DNA of 64,000 nucleotides from Galdieria sulphuraria (GCF_000341285.1 NW_005178429.1:62001-126000), one strand, 5' to 3'. Shown: positions 31,426-42,096, counted from the first letter of the stretch. Notes: generated from the letters alone by a model not told the origin. Translations and numbers: made by a program.

Positions 31426-31787
31426 CTAGTACTCTGGTTGAAAATAGTTCTCTTCGTAGAGCTCTTCCAATTTTTCCTGCACGAGTTTCAGAGCCCAAGA
31501 TTGAATAAACAGGCTCTAGATAAAAAATAAGCAATGGAACTTGGAACACAAGTAACAATCATCTTACAGTTTCGTCCAAGTTAGCTATCACCTACCAAGT
31601 CAAAGTCAGTTTGTAGAGAACAGTGCAAAGCATTCCACATACAAAACGATTCGGAGCTTGATCCTCATCCAGTTTTAATATAAACTGTTTCATTGGAATA
31701 TCACTTGTATTAGTCAGTGTTTTGGTTTTTGGTCCTATTCAAGTTTCCTTACCAAGTGATCAAGACACCACGCAAGAGATTCACCAT
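31426..31787 (-). CDS. TFB5: TFIIH subunit TFB5 / TTDA (GTF2H5)
   Basis: Four small exons: 31787-31753, 31703-31643, 31591-31568 and 31515-31426, with introns of 49, 51 and 52 nt. They encode about 69 aa, the normal size of the family. The product reads MVNLLRGVLITCDIPMKQF, then ILKLDEDQAPNRFVIANLDE, then a C-terminal helix (LVQEKLEELYEENYF). This is very close to human GTF2H5 (MVNVLKGVLIECDPAMKQF). Exon 3 encodes only 8 residues. TFB5 stabilises TFIIH and stimulates XPB in repair and transcription. It would be missed by any search for long reading frames. Confidence 0.95.
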
Positions 31788-31915
31788 ATCCAATGGTTGA
31801 TGTTTGTAACGTTATGTTCATCTTTTCTATTTGCTATTTATACCCTGATATACTAAAATATTTTTTAGCTCTATGTAAGTAAGGATGCAGTTACTTGTTT
31901 GAATGACACATAATA

Positions 31916-33242
31916 ATGAGATTGGATTTTGTCAAGGCTCCCATCATGGTTACTTTGAACCCTTTGAGCTTTGTAGAAACTTGTTTTTGCCACCATAGAA
32001 TACGTCCATGGAATCGCTTGCATCTTAGGAAAAGAGTGTATTCTGGTTTCCACAAGTATCCTCGAGTCGAGGCGCCATTTCTTTGTCTTCCATCCTTTCG
32101 TGGCTCTTATTTGATGAAAAAACCTATGTGCGAAATTTTGGTCGTTTTATTTTTTTCGACTATCATACCATCAGTTGGATTGGCAAAGGATTACGGTATT
32201 TGGTTTCTCATGCAGCTTTTTCCTTGTCACTGACATATATTGCAGTAACAGTTGCTCAAAACGATTTGAGGTCCTTAACCGGTTCAAGTGAGGGTGTAAG
32301 CAGTGTTCTTTATTCTCAAGTTTCTTTGATGGATATCCATGTTTTTAGATTGATGTTGTCGATTTTGCCAATTCACTTCCTGCAACAGAAGAGCGTCTAT
32401 TGAATGAAAAGCTTGTTCATCTTGAACAGGACACAGGTGTAAAGATTCGCTTACTAACAACCAATGAAGCTATCGATGGAAAATCTGTTAAAAAATATTG
32501 GAATCTGGATCAAGATAGTGTTCTAATCTATGTAGATACGAGAGGAGGTAATATTTTGAATTTTTTGCCAGGGGAACATGTCAAGGAGAAGTTGAAAGAC
32601 AACTTTTGGTTTGAGCTGCAAAGTCGGTAAGCACAAATAGAAAATGTTTGATATTTTGATATGAGATATATTTCAAGTTATGGCAACCAATTTTATGTGA
32701 ATGAATACGGAGAAGATGGAGCTATCATTACCGTTATTCAAGCGGTGGAGACTTGTTTAAGAAAGAATGGAATTTGTGACAGAGTAAGTTATCAAGTCTA
32801 CTTTTTGTATGGATAAGACTTGTTGGAATAGGCACCTGGGTTTGGAAGAGATCAGTATGCTTTGTCTTTGATATTAAGCATTGCTGGTGGCTTTATTGCT
32901 GGAGCAGTAAGTAGATAACTATTTTAAATAGAAAATAGAACCATCGAATTTCCTATAGGCTGCTTCTACAGGTGGCAACAACCAAAAAGTAAATATTCCA
33001 TGGCTTTTCCTATTTAGTCCTCTTTGGGGTATATTATTTGGTTCCTTTGGTGTGGGTAAGTAAACTCGAATATGGGTTGTTTGTGATATTCATGTACAAG
33101 TTGAAAAGGACCCATTGTGGTACGTGAAGGCTGGTTATCGTTGGATTTGTTACAAAATACTTTGGCATTTTTGGTTTCATTGGGTGTTTCTTTCCTTTTA
33201 CTTCAAAGAATGTATTCTCAAATTTCATCCAAAGACCCATAA
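31916..33242 (+). CDS. TPM-domain thylakoid protein (TLP18.3/Psb32-like)
   Basis: Seven exons: 31916-32195, 32246-32295, 32349-32626, 32678-32783, 32832-32906, 32959-33055 and 33109-33242, giving about 339 aa. The first ~90 residues look like a bipartite plastid presequence: basic and Arg-rich, then a hydrophobic stretch (CEILVVLFFSTIIPSVGLA) like a thylakoid signal. The TPM domain runs from VVDFANSLPATEERLLNEKL through DTGVKIRLLTTN to DGAIITVIQAVETCL. Two or three C-terminal transmembrane segments follow, where TLP18.3 has one. TLP18.3/Psb32 proteins support photosystem II repair. The extra membrane helices leave the exact orthologue open. Confidence 0.8.
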
Positions 33243-33312
33243 ACATCAAGACCATTTTGTTTTACTTTTTACAAACAAATAGCGATGCTTAGAGACAAAC
33301 GTCCAAGTTGGT

Positions 33313-34150
33313 TCAAACATTGGAAGTGCCTTGAATACGATCAGGTATCGATTCATCTGTCGTTGCAGGATGACTCTCGTTGGATTGAGTATTATCTTGA
33401 CGTGAAAAAGGGGACTTGCTCAACTATGAAATACATAAAACACTTGGGATCCTTATCCATATGCCAATCTCACCTTGCTATCCACGAAAAAACTCATAAA
33501 GACCAACACCAAACCGTATGCAGCAACAAATACACCAGCCAGTATCTATACACTTTTCAATCAATGTTTCCCCAAAAAGGGCTTCTCTCTCATCTCTTAC
33601 TTGAAACCAGTGGGTGTCCACTGCCAACAAACCCACAAAAATATAAAACACTCCACGTCCTTTTTTCAAATTGAGTTCTCTTTTCAACGACCAACCTCAT
33701 GACATACCAAAGAATGTGTCTAGAAACGAAAACCGCTTCAACAGAAAACTAGTAAACAACTATTGGGTTACACTTTCAACAAATACAACAACTTACCTAA
33801 ATCCCAACTCAGAAAGGATTATCAACACTGCAAATATTATGAGATAGATGTTGATGATGACATTTCTTGGGTTGATGCTATAAAGTTCTCAACACACACA
33901 CACTCTCTTCACATAGAAGAAGACCGCGTTCTTACCTACAGAAAATAAAACAAACTACTCCCACAGCACCAATAACTCCTGCACTTATTATGCACAAGAT
34001 ACTTAATACTGAACGAGTCAACTTTCCAGGAACATAAGCACGTAACGCATGAGAAGCTACCGTTCGTGTCAAATCCACCATTCTCTTATCCGATGACACA
34101 AAAAGGATCAAAGCATGCTTTCTTCTTTTATTATCAAACGAAACAGCCAT
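33313..34150 (-). CDS. COPI-associated-type multi-pass membrane protein
   Basis: Six exons: 34150-33936, 33877-33797, 33748-33708, 33659-33601, 33545-33474 and 33423-33313, giving about 192 aa. Four hydrophobic segments are recovered by splicing: around LSILCIISAGVIGAVGVVCF, NVIINIYLIIFAVLIILSEL, FFGRGVFYIFVGLLAVDTHW and LAGVFVAAYGLVLVFMSFFV. The FGRGxFYIFxG motif between helices 2 and 3 is the hallmark of the COPI-associated (COPI_assoc) family. The tail is hydrophilic. The ATG at 34150 is only 7 bp after the pyruvate kinase stop. An in-frame ATG at 34081 is an alternative start and gives a more usual N-terminus. Confidence 0.8.
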
Positions 34151-34157
34151 TACTCTC

Positions 34158-35762
34158 TCATTCTATAGTTACTACTCTTAACAAATTGGTGGCTCCAGCA
34201 ACACCTTCTCTCATACCAGAAATAACGATGGCCAATTCTCCAGAAGATGCTATGCCACTTTGTTTACAAGCAACCAAACAACGTGCAATAAGACTTTCTG
34301 TACCAATCATCGAACCAACTACCAATGGAAAACTTCCTCGATCAATCAATAACTGACGAGCAGTTTGTTCATTGCTAGTCACACATATCACAGGAGCTAC
34401 TGGACGATATTTGCATACCAAACGACCAGTCGTTCCTGTTTCCGTTAAACAAAGAATGAGCGAAGCATGTAAATCAAATGCTGTTCGAACTGCAGAAGAA
34501 GTAATCACTTCAGTTATAGAAGGCTTCTGTTGTCTCATCAAATTCCGCAAACAAGTAAAATTGTAATTGTAATCAATACAACTTTCCGCTTCACGACAAA
34601 TGGCTACCATAGTCTCTACAGTCTCTACAGGATAGTCACCTTTGGCAGTTTCTCCTGAAAGCATCACACAGTCACTACCATCAAACACTGCATTTGCAAC
34701 ATCGGTGGTTTCAGCTCTAGTGGGACGAGGATTCTTAATCATCGACTCCAACATTTGAGTAGCTGTAATAACTGGCTTTCCTTTCACATTACATTTGGAA
34801 ATCATCATCTTTTGTGCAAGAGACACTTTCTCTATCGGTATTTCCACCCCCAAATCTCCTCGAGCTACCATGATTCCATCAGCAACTTCCAATATTTCAT
34901 CAAAATTGTCCAAACCCTAATAGATATGAATATATTCATCACATGAATATTCTTTGAAAGACATACCTCCTGATTCTCTATCTTTGCAATTATTTTGATA
35001 CGTGAACCACCAAAGCGTTTCAAAGTCTCTCGAATTTCCTCCACATCACTAGCTTTACGAATAAAACTTGCAGCAACAAAATCAACTTTTTGTTCCACGC
35101 CAAAGCGAAGGTCTGAAACGTCCTTGTCTGTCAAGGCAGGTAAGTCCACAGATGCATTGGGAAGATTCACTCCTTTTGTTTCTCCCAATATACCGCCATT
35201 TTTGACTACACAGTGAACGAGATCATCTTCCACGCTTTCTACTTGTAAAGCAATCAACCCATCATCGATAAGAATAAGAGAACCACGAGAAACAGTTTGT
35301 GCAAGTTTCTCATAACTCTGTGCCACAATAGTTTCATCACCAACGACCGACATATCCGAAGTAACACGAAAAGTTTGGCCAGTATGTAAAACAACTTCTT
35401 TCCCATCCTTTAGTTTACCTGTACGTATTTCTGGGCCTTTTGTGTCCAACATAATGGCACACATACGACGGCTTGCTATCAGATACTTTCTCAAGTTGCT
35501 AATAACCGAGGCGTGATACTAACCCCAAAAATTGAAAAATATTTCTAACCTGAGGGAAATACAAACCTACCTCATGTGAACCATGACTAAAGTTGAGGCG
35601 CATGACGTTCATTCCAGCTTCCACTAGCTTGCCGATCATTTCAAAACTGTTCGTTTTTGGACCTATCGTACATATGATTTTGGTTCTCACTATAGCAGCC
35701 GCGGGTTCTACTTTAGTCTTTTCAGCAAGATTAATCTTCAAATTATTTTCCAAAGTAGTCAT
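34158..35762 (-). CDS. Pyruvate kinase
   Basis: Three exons: 35762-35571, 35518-34967 and 34916-34158, with introns of 52 and 50 nt, give about 500 aa. Expected motifs are all present: [75 protein letters not shown], and a C-terminal regulatory domain ([20 protein letters not shown]). It converts phosphoenolpyruvate to pyruvate with ATP formation. No transit peptide is evident, so it is probably cytosolic. Confidence 0.96.
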
Positions 35763-36025
35763 TAGGAATATTTCTGAGAGAACAAGTCAGTCCTTTGAAA
35801 GCCGATGTAAAACAGAGAGCTATTTGGTGATTCCAACGGTCGTTCCCAAGTAAAACACCGTTGTTGTTTCTCTATGTGAGCCCAGAAAGCAAAAAAGTCG
35901 CTTCTATGTATGATAGACACTGGTAGAAGAACGCATATACTTCAACTGACAATATGCCAATTGAATCGCATTTACGCCCAACCAATATTTATCGTCAATG
36001 GCCAGCACTCGTTTTTCTCTAGATA

Positions 36026-36071
<46 letters not shown>

Positions 36072-36292
36072 ATCTTCAAGTGGGTTTGAAAACAACTTTC
36101 TCTTATAAACCCACTATACAAGATAAATAGCTATTTAAAACCAATATCTCATTTTCATTTACCAGCCCTTTGGTCCATTCCATATTCCAACCTCAATCCA
36201 ATAATTCACAGCTATTCTTTCGATAAACCCCAATTGAATCTCCCTTCAAGTCTCCTCCACAGGTGATTTTTGTGGTTTTCTCGTCAGTTTCG
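35763..36292. other. Divergent intergenic region with dinucleotide repeat
   Basis: 530-bp space between the pyruvate kinase start and the orphan gene at 36293. It contains the (AT)n(GT)n tract listed separately. No gene or RNA is supported. Confidence 0.4.
36026..36071. repeat. (AT)n(GT)n microsatellite
   Basis: About 12 AT units followed directly by about 10 TG units, upstream of pyruvate kinase. Confidence 0.95.
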
Positions 36293-37336
36293 ATGATTCA
36301 AAGCGTTCTCAGTTTCTCTGCCACATCACAAAGGATGAAGACTACTTGTGGTTCATGTCTAGGGTTTATTCCAATAGATGGTCTTGGCTTACCCATACGT
36401 GTGCTATGGAAAAGAAATCTTTTCAAGCATAAAACTTGGACCTCGCAAGCCATCATCGAGCACAGTTCCCAGGATAACTATTGGGTTCCTTGTAAAGTGT
36501 TTCGGTGTGGTGAAAGACATATATTTTTGGGTCCCACCAAAAGCTTAACGAGTTCCAAGGCACTACCAGTTGATATTGACTGCAAACTCGATGCCGACTT
36601 GTTGCGTTCTGCTCTCGGTTTCTATCGCATGCAACGGGTTTCTATACTGATGTCCTTAGGAACGCTTTTTTACTTTCTGAGACTCAGAAGAATGCAACCC
36701 AACCGTTCTTCTTTTCCTCGTTACCTTCACTGGAGGAGCATACTCGCTATTCTGTACAAAACGTTGCTATTCCAGTGGAGTCATTCCATTCAAATCGTTC
36801 AACATTTGATTCAAGATATGAATTTGACTCCCATAAAAGTGCTCATACAAGACGAAGCATCGTCTATTCATGCCGATGAGAAAAGCCCTAATATGCATGC
36901 TCAGATATTCTTCACTTTTTCTCAACGTCAGTGCTCTCTTTATGCTCCTCGTTCCTTTGCCATAGCGGTGGCTACAGCGTATCGTATTCCTATTTATGTG
37001 AGTCGCTTGCTTGTTGAACGCAACAGTGTCTATCCTCAAGTAGATTGCAGAGGAAAGTGGTACATTGCCAATGAAACAACTTGCGGTGTGACTCGTCTAT
37101 CTCGAAATGCACCTATATGGAAATATCGCATTTCAGAATTGGAAAAGATGGAAACACAGCAACTATGCAATATTATGATACGCTCAGGTATTCCTTGTAG
37201 TAGGGCACATACACACCAAGAGTTGATCAACCAGTTGATACCTTTCATGGACCGTATACAGAGAAGAAGTGTATCCATATGGAGAGAACTTTGGAGAAGA
37301 AAGATGTACAAATCGTTGAAAAGGAAACTAGCTTAG
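36293..37336 (+). CDS. Hypothetical protein with a SAP-like C-terminal region
   Basis: Single exon, about 347 aa from the ATG at 36293; an upstream GTG extension follows a possible splice acceptor, so another 5' exon cannot be excluded. The N-terminus is Ser-rich and resembles a targeting sequence. A hydrophobic stretch (VSILMSLGTLFYFLRL) lies mid-protein. Near the C-terminus, ELEKMETQQLCNIMIRSGIP followed by HTHQELINQLIPFM has the helix-loop-helix spacing of SAP/HeH nucleic-acid-binding motifs. I do not recognise the family. Confidence 0.6.
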   Translation: MIQSVLSFSATSQRMKTTCGSCLGFIPIDGLGLPIRVLWKRNLFKHKTWTSQAIIEHSSQDNYWVPCKVFRCGERHIFLGPTKSLTSSKALPVDIDCKLDADLLRSALGFYRMQRVSILMSLGTLFYFLRLRRMQPNRSSFPRYLHWRSILAILYKTLLFQWSHSIQIVQHLIQDMNLTPIKVLIQDEASSIHADEKSPNMHAQIFFTFSQRQCSLYAPRSFAIAVATAYRIPIYVSRLLVERNSVYPQVDCRGKWYIANETTCGVTRLSRNAPIWKYRISELEKMETQQLCNIMIRSGIPCSRAHTHQELINQLIPFMDRIQRRSVSIWRELWRRKMYKSLKRKLA

Positions 37337-37474
37337 TGATTACAGTGCTATCCGGTTCAAAGAGTGTGGATAAGGAAGTTTGGAGAATCGTTGAAAAATG
37401 CCAATGCAAATAATGGAATGTTGGTTTTGTCGGGTTTGATTGGATGAAATCATTTTGGATCCTAAGCTTACAAT

Positions 37475-37486
37475 AAAAGCGCGCCA
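37475..37486. promoter_or_regulatory. GC-rich E2F-like element at the DCAF7 start
   Basis: AAAAGCGCGCCA directly precedes the DCAF7 ATG (reverse: TGGCGCGCTTTT). It matches the relaxed E2F consensus. Binding is inferred. Confidence 0.35.
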
Positions 37487-38659
37487 ATGGAAAGTGTACA
37501 TCCTGGAAACCACAACTTGGATACTCTCTCACATAGTCAGATATCCAAAGAGGAAGAAACCTTCCCTAGTCACCAATTATATACCTTTCAAGCACCTTGG
37601 CTAGTATATGGACTAGCTTGGTGCAACCGTGTGGTAAGTGGTTCACCTCTCTCTTGGGTCACTCTCCGTTCTTAGAAACCCTAGAACAGTCCCTATTCAC
37701 TGGCATTGAGCAGCTTCATCGAAAGTTGCAACAACAAAATTATTCTAGTTGAGCTCAACGACAAAACCGAAGATTTTCAACAAGTCGTTCAAGTAGACCA
37801 CCCCTACCCAGCAAGCAAAGTTGCTTTCATTCCTGATTATTCTGGTACCAGACCTCAGCTATTGGCAACTAGTGGAGACGCTTTGAGGATCTGGGAGTGG
37901 TCTAATGACAACTTAAAGAGTAAAGCACTACTCAGCACAGTAAGTATATTGACGGATTTCCTTGCTGAATCTACCGATGTTGTGTAGAACCCAGAGAGTG
38001 AATATTGTGCCCCACTCACGTCTTTTGACTGGTGTGAAGTAAATCCAGCGACCCTCTGTACCTCGTCTGTTGATACGACCTGTACCATTTGGGATGTGGA
38101 AACACAGCAAGCCAAAACGCAGTTAATAGCGCACGATAAAGAAGTATATGACGTTGCTTTTCAAACAGGAACGGATAAAATTTTCGCATCAGCTGGTGCA
38201 GACGCTTCGGTTCGTTGTTTTGATTTGCGAAACCTGGAAACTTCCACTATTTTATATGAAATACCTGATGATTCAACCCCTATCTTGCGCATCGGCTGGA
38301 ATAAAAAGGAGCCCAACTACATGGCTGCTTTGGTGATGGACTCGAGTAAATTTTTGTTGTTGGATATTCGTGTTCCTTCATTACCTGTAGCAGAAATGGA
38401 ACACAAACTAACCAACCACAAAAGACATAAAAGTGTCAATGCTATTCATTGGGCACCTCATTCTTCATCGCATATTTGTTCTGCTGGAGATGATTGTTAT
38501 ACATTGATATGGGATATTTCCGCTATCCCTCGACCTATTGAAGAACCGATTCTTTCTTATCAGTCGGATAGGGAAGTAAACAATTTACAGTGGTCCGCAG
38601 CAGATCCGGATTGGATAGCCATTGCGGCTGGTAACAAGATGCAAATCTTGCGTGTATGA
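37487..38659 (+). CDS. WD40 protein DCAF7 / AN11 / TTG1 family
   Basis: Three exons: 37487-37633, 37685-37939 and 37988-38659, with introns of 51 and 48 nt, give about 357 aa. The protein matches DCAF7 closely: [121 protein letters not shown] and [19 protein letters not shown]7/AN11/TTG1 proteins are scaffolds for DYRK kinases, CUL4-DDB1 and (in plants) MYB-bHLH complexes. Confidence 0.95.
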
Positions 38660-38693
38660 GAGGAGATTCAAATAGGATAAAACCCACATAACT

Positions 38694-40427
38694 TTACAAA
38701 ATGATGATAATCAGTTGTCTTAATATTACATAATGATACAAAGGAACTACTAAATTATCGATTTGAGTGGTAAATGCTTCTAACATTGTAGACAACAGAT
38801 AACTAGTGATTAAAATAACAAGAGTATGCAAGCTCATCTGTCGTAGTGAGAAATGGATGCATTGACTATATAACACGTAGCCACTGAAAACACCCAACAA
38901 CATTCCAGAGAATGTCCCTTCCATTGTTTTACAAGTTCCAGGCCATTTTCTTTTCCCAAAAAATGTCCCAAAACAAGCGGTCACAGTATCTACGACACCC
39001 AAAGTCACCATTCCAGACATTCCTAATAAGCTGCATGGTGGGTTTTGCCACAATGTGAAACAACTACCTAATAACAAATAGAGATGTGTCATATATATTG
39101 TACCATTGTCTCGATGATCGATCAATGCAGACATATAATCATTTACCAACCAACGAATCCCATAAACATGTGATGCACGTCCCAACTCGATAGTTATCAA
39201 CAGAAATAAAGCAATGATAGAACAAAGACGGATAAAAGCTGCTTCCACAAATAAACTCGGCAGTAGAATAAAGAATAAAACGAGATGATAATATTTCCTT
39301 GAAACAATAGGCACCAATGAAAGGCGATGAGGAGGATAAAGGAATAGAACCAAACATAACAAAACGATCCAATAAACGGTTAGCCATATAGCTGACCAAC
39401 TGTTGACGATATAGTTGAAGAGAATCCTTTCAGGATTGGAAACAAAACAAGTCACCCACAAATAACAAAACACTAAATCGACCAAAATGAAGCCAACAAA
39501 ACAACAACTATTCAGAATGGAATAAGAATTTTTTCCTTGTTCTCCAATGCAATGATTTTTTCCAACACGACAACCAGATGACGCAAAAAGATAAGAATAG
39601 CCAAAAAAGAATAGCACGATAGCCATTCCAACGGCACAGCTCATCTTATGTAATGGATAAACTTCTTCATGAAAGACAAAGTCGTCATTGGATGGCGGTA
39701 ATGAGGTCCATATACAATAAACCAACAAACTTACGCCACTCTCCGAGATAATGATGGCTTCGGCCAAAGAAAAAGAACCTTGTAGGCAGTATATACAAAT
39801 ACGCATAAATAAAGGAAATAAGCAGTTAGTTATTGCAATCAAAACCAAACTAGTCAAGTTGATGCTGGATACAAATATCAAGCAAGATATCAAACTGATA
39901 ATGAAAGATAATAGCCATTCACGCAACACGATGACTTGTGGAGTTTTGTCTAGACCATCATAGTTTCCTCCGGCTATACTAACCAAGACGAGTACACCAC
40001 TAGCTACACAAACTGCAAAAAGTATAGAGAATATACCGCTGTCTTTAACATTAACAGGAACAAATAAAAGAGGAAATATACAAATTCCGACTGCGAGTCC
40101 TGAATCTGCACGAGGGCGAAGAGGAGCTTTGTGGTAGCGACCTTTTAACGAGTCTCCACGACTAGTATTCGTAAGAGAGGAGTCAAACGAGAAATTTATC
40201 ACGGTTTCCACCACAGGTCGTAAATAGAACGAACCCACCGCAAGAGCCAAAACGCTTGCCTGTTTGGATAGTGTCTGTTCTATTTTTCTTCCAGCGAAAA
40301 AATAAAGCAATACTGAAACCAAGACTAGTATATCTTCAATGAATAAAGGGAACTTGGGCGATAGAAACCAAAACAAAGACGATTGCGTCATGACGACTGT
40401 TTTCGCGTTTCTCATATGTAAAGACAT
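38694..40427 (-). CDS. Dolichol kinase
   Basis: Intronless, 577 aa, with about 14 hydrophobic segments. The C-terminal third has the CTP-binding and catalytic signature DTVTACFGTFFGKRKWPG followed by KTMEGTFSGMLLG, and the upstream RKYYH box, as in SEC59/DOLK. The enzyme phosphorylates dolichol with CTP in the ER membrane, providing the lipid carrier for N-glycosylation and GPI anchors. Its stop is 34 bp from the convergent DCAF7 stop. Confidence 0.93.
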   Translation of the reverse strand: MSLHMRNAKTVVMTQSSLFWFLSPKFPLFIEDILVLVSVLLYFFAGRKIEQTLSKQASVLALAVGSFYLRPVVETVINFSFDSSLTNTSRGDSLKGRYHKAPLRPRADSGLAVGICIFPLLFVPVNVKDSGIFSILFAVCVASGVLVLVSIAGGNYDGLDKTPQVIVLREWLLSFIISLISCLIFVSSINLTSLVLIAITNCLFPLFMRICIYCLQGSFSLAEAIIISESGVSLLVYCIWTSLPPSNDDFVFHEEVYPLHKMSCAVGMAIVLFFFGYSYLFASSGCRVGKNHCIGEQGKNSYSILNSCCFVGFILVDLVFCYLWVTCFVSNPERILFNYIVNSWSAIWLTVYWIVLLCLVLFLYPPHRLSLVPIVSRKYYHLVLFFILLPSLFVEAAFIRLCSIIALFLLITIELGRASHVYGIRWLVNDYMSALIDHRDNGTIYMTHLYLLLGSCFTLWQNPPCSLLGMSGMVTLGVVDTVTACFGTFFGKRKWPGTCKTMEGTFSGMLLGVFSGYVLYSQCIHFSLRQMSLHTLVILITSYLLSTMLEAFTTQIDNLVVPLYHYVILRQLIIIIL

Positions 40428-40699
40428 ACCTTCAAGTTAACTACACATTCAACACACAGTTTCTCCGCAATAGAACAAAAATACGAGGGCTTTAATTCAA
40501 AGGATGATATTCGGGGAAGGATTTTGCAATCAAAATCATTCAGACAACGTATTTCTTTATTACTATCGAAATATCAGTAAACATTTATTCTTTGTTTATT
40601 CAGAATGGACCCATCAAGTCTTCACAAAAACGAATACAACTGAAACAATCCTAATGTTTCAACTCAAGCAAAAAACTATTCAAAAAGCGATGTGATTCG

Positions 40700-41899
40700 T
40701 TAAACAGTGGAAGAGAATGTCAATAATGGATAATAGACAGAATGCATAGACTTTTGTTGGGTTCTATTTGAAAAACTGGTGTTTGAATCTTCATCACTTT
40801 CCAATAATTCAATATCTGAAGAAATTTCAAAACTGCTATCCCCTGAAGAGACTGAATCTACATCTGAGTTATCTGAATCATTATATGCAATGACTCGCTT
40901 GCGACATTTCCTCGTAAAACAGTTTTCCTTATCTACCTCTTCTCCTTCTCCTGTATAGTGAGAATGAAGCAAATTTTCACTATCTGAACCGATTTTGTTA
41001 TCCATTTTTCGCTCCTCTAATGGTCTTCTGGTCGACTCTTCATTAGAGCAGCATATATCCATAGTTGGAAGAGAATCTTCTCTTGAAGAAATAAGTGACA
41101 AGATTTCACGAAGCTTCTGAGCAAGCACGCGATCACGAGGAGCTTCGGAATTTTCAATTCTTCCGATACATTCTGAAAGTTCTTCAACTGTTGAAAGAAC
41201 ACTTGCAGAACGCGAGTTATTATGACTTGCTTCCTCAGTGTAAATCCAAAAGCTATTGCTGTTTGGCTCTTGATTTCCAATGTATGTGAACTCGTTACCT
41301 TTTGCGTCTTTCCCTAGCCCTCTACAACGAATATTATTGATTTCCATAGGGTTTCTTGGAGGAATAGCCTTGCAACGTTTCCTTTTTACTCCACTTGGCT
41401 GCTCTATGTAACCTTGTATATAGTTACGGATGGATTCGCAAGTCTCAGCAACTCTTTCACAAAGATATTTCAATAGAATCAGCCGTTGTGTTGGACGAAG
41501 AGAAATATAGTCCGTAGTTTGTAAGAGGGAAACCCCTCTGCTATCGTACAAGGATATCTCTTCCTCCCCTTGACAAGTATGAAGCAAATGTACAACTTGA
41601 TAATACTCTCTTTGCTTTTTAAGTTCATTTCGTATATTGGATAGCCAAGATCGTGGTCCTGTACTAGCAGTAGAAGTTTTTCTTCCCAATTGATTCAGCA
41701 AACAAACGTGAATAATACTTATTAGTCTGAAATTATAGGGTTCTAAAGGATTTATGAGAGAATCTAGTATTAAAAGGGGATGTAAACGTTCGATCACCAG
41801 ATATTGGTCAAGGTGAATAATCTTTCCAAAAGCAAACAAAAATTGTACAATGGATGCAAACTCCCAGCTCCTCTTTATAGTATATTCTTCTGTATACAT
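40700..41899 (-). CDS. DDT-WHIM domain chromatin protein
   Basis: Intronless, 399 aa. The N-terminal DDT domain (SWEFASIVQFLFAFGKIIHL, then LLILDSLINPLEPYNFRLIS) leads into a WHIM1-like segment (SLRPTQRLILLKYLCERVAE). A WHIM2-like box follows (RGLGKDAKGNEFTYIG, FWIYTEE). The C-terminal half is acidic and Ser-rich (SDNSDVDSVSSGDSS). DDT-WHIM modules pack against ISWI-type remodelling ATPases and read linker length. The simple architecture resembles plant DDR proteins more than the large BAZ proteins. It is divergent from condensin CAP-D2. Confidence 0.8.
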   Translation of the reverse strand: MYTEEYTIKRSWEFASIVQFLFAFGKIIHLDQYLVIERLHPLLILDSLINPLEPYNFRLISIIHVCLLNQLGRKTSTASTGPRSWLSNIRNELKKQREYYQVVHLLHTCQGEEEISLYDSRGVSLLQTTDYISLRPTQRLILLKYLCERVAETCESIRNYIQGYIEQPSGVKRKRCKAIPPRNPMEINNIRCRGLGKDAKGNEFTYIGNQEPNSNSFWIYTEEASHNNSRSASVLSTVEELSECIGRIENSEAPRDRVLAQKLREILSLISSREDSLPTMDICCSNEESTRRPLEERKMDNKIGSDSENLLHSHYTGEGEEVDKENCFTRKCRKRVIAYNDSDNSDVDSVSSGDSSFEISSDIELLESDEDSNTSFSNRTQQKSMHSVYYPLLTFSSTV

Positions 41900-42078
41900 A
41901 GAGTGTATATCACTAGAAGAGTTCTCAAAACGTGAAGTTCACAAAGAGCTGAGACGTCCTGACAACAACAACAGTGAATAGGGGAATCAATCCCCATTCT
42001 GCTTTCCTATCTCGAGAACAAAATGGCGGGTCATCCATTTGAAATGGATTGATTTGATTAGGCTTTCCAAGAAATTTG

Positions 42079-42088
42079 TTTTTGGCGC
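42079..42088. promoter_or_regulatory. E2F-like site upstream of condensin CAP-D2
   Basis: TTTTTGGCGC lies 8 bp before the CAP-D2 ATG. It matches the TTTSGCGC E2F core and sits at nearly the same distance from the start codon as the PSF2 palindrome. Confidence 0.5.
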
Positions 42089-42096
42089 ATTGAAAA

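Noticed and set aside
33285-33948. Several plus-strand frames of 60-130 codons
   Set aside because: All are antisense to the six-exon COPI-associated gene, whose spliced frames form coherent membrane helices.
36026-36071. AT/GT run as a possible transposon terminus or recombination site
   Set aside because: A simple microsatellite with no flanking duplication or inverted repeats.
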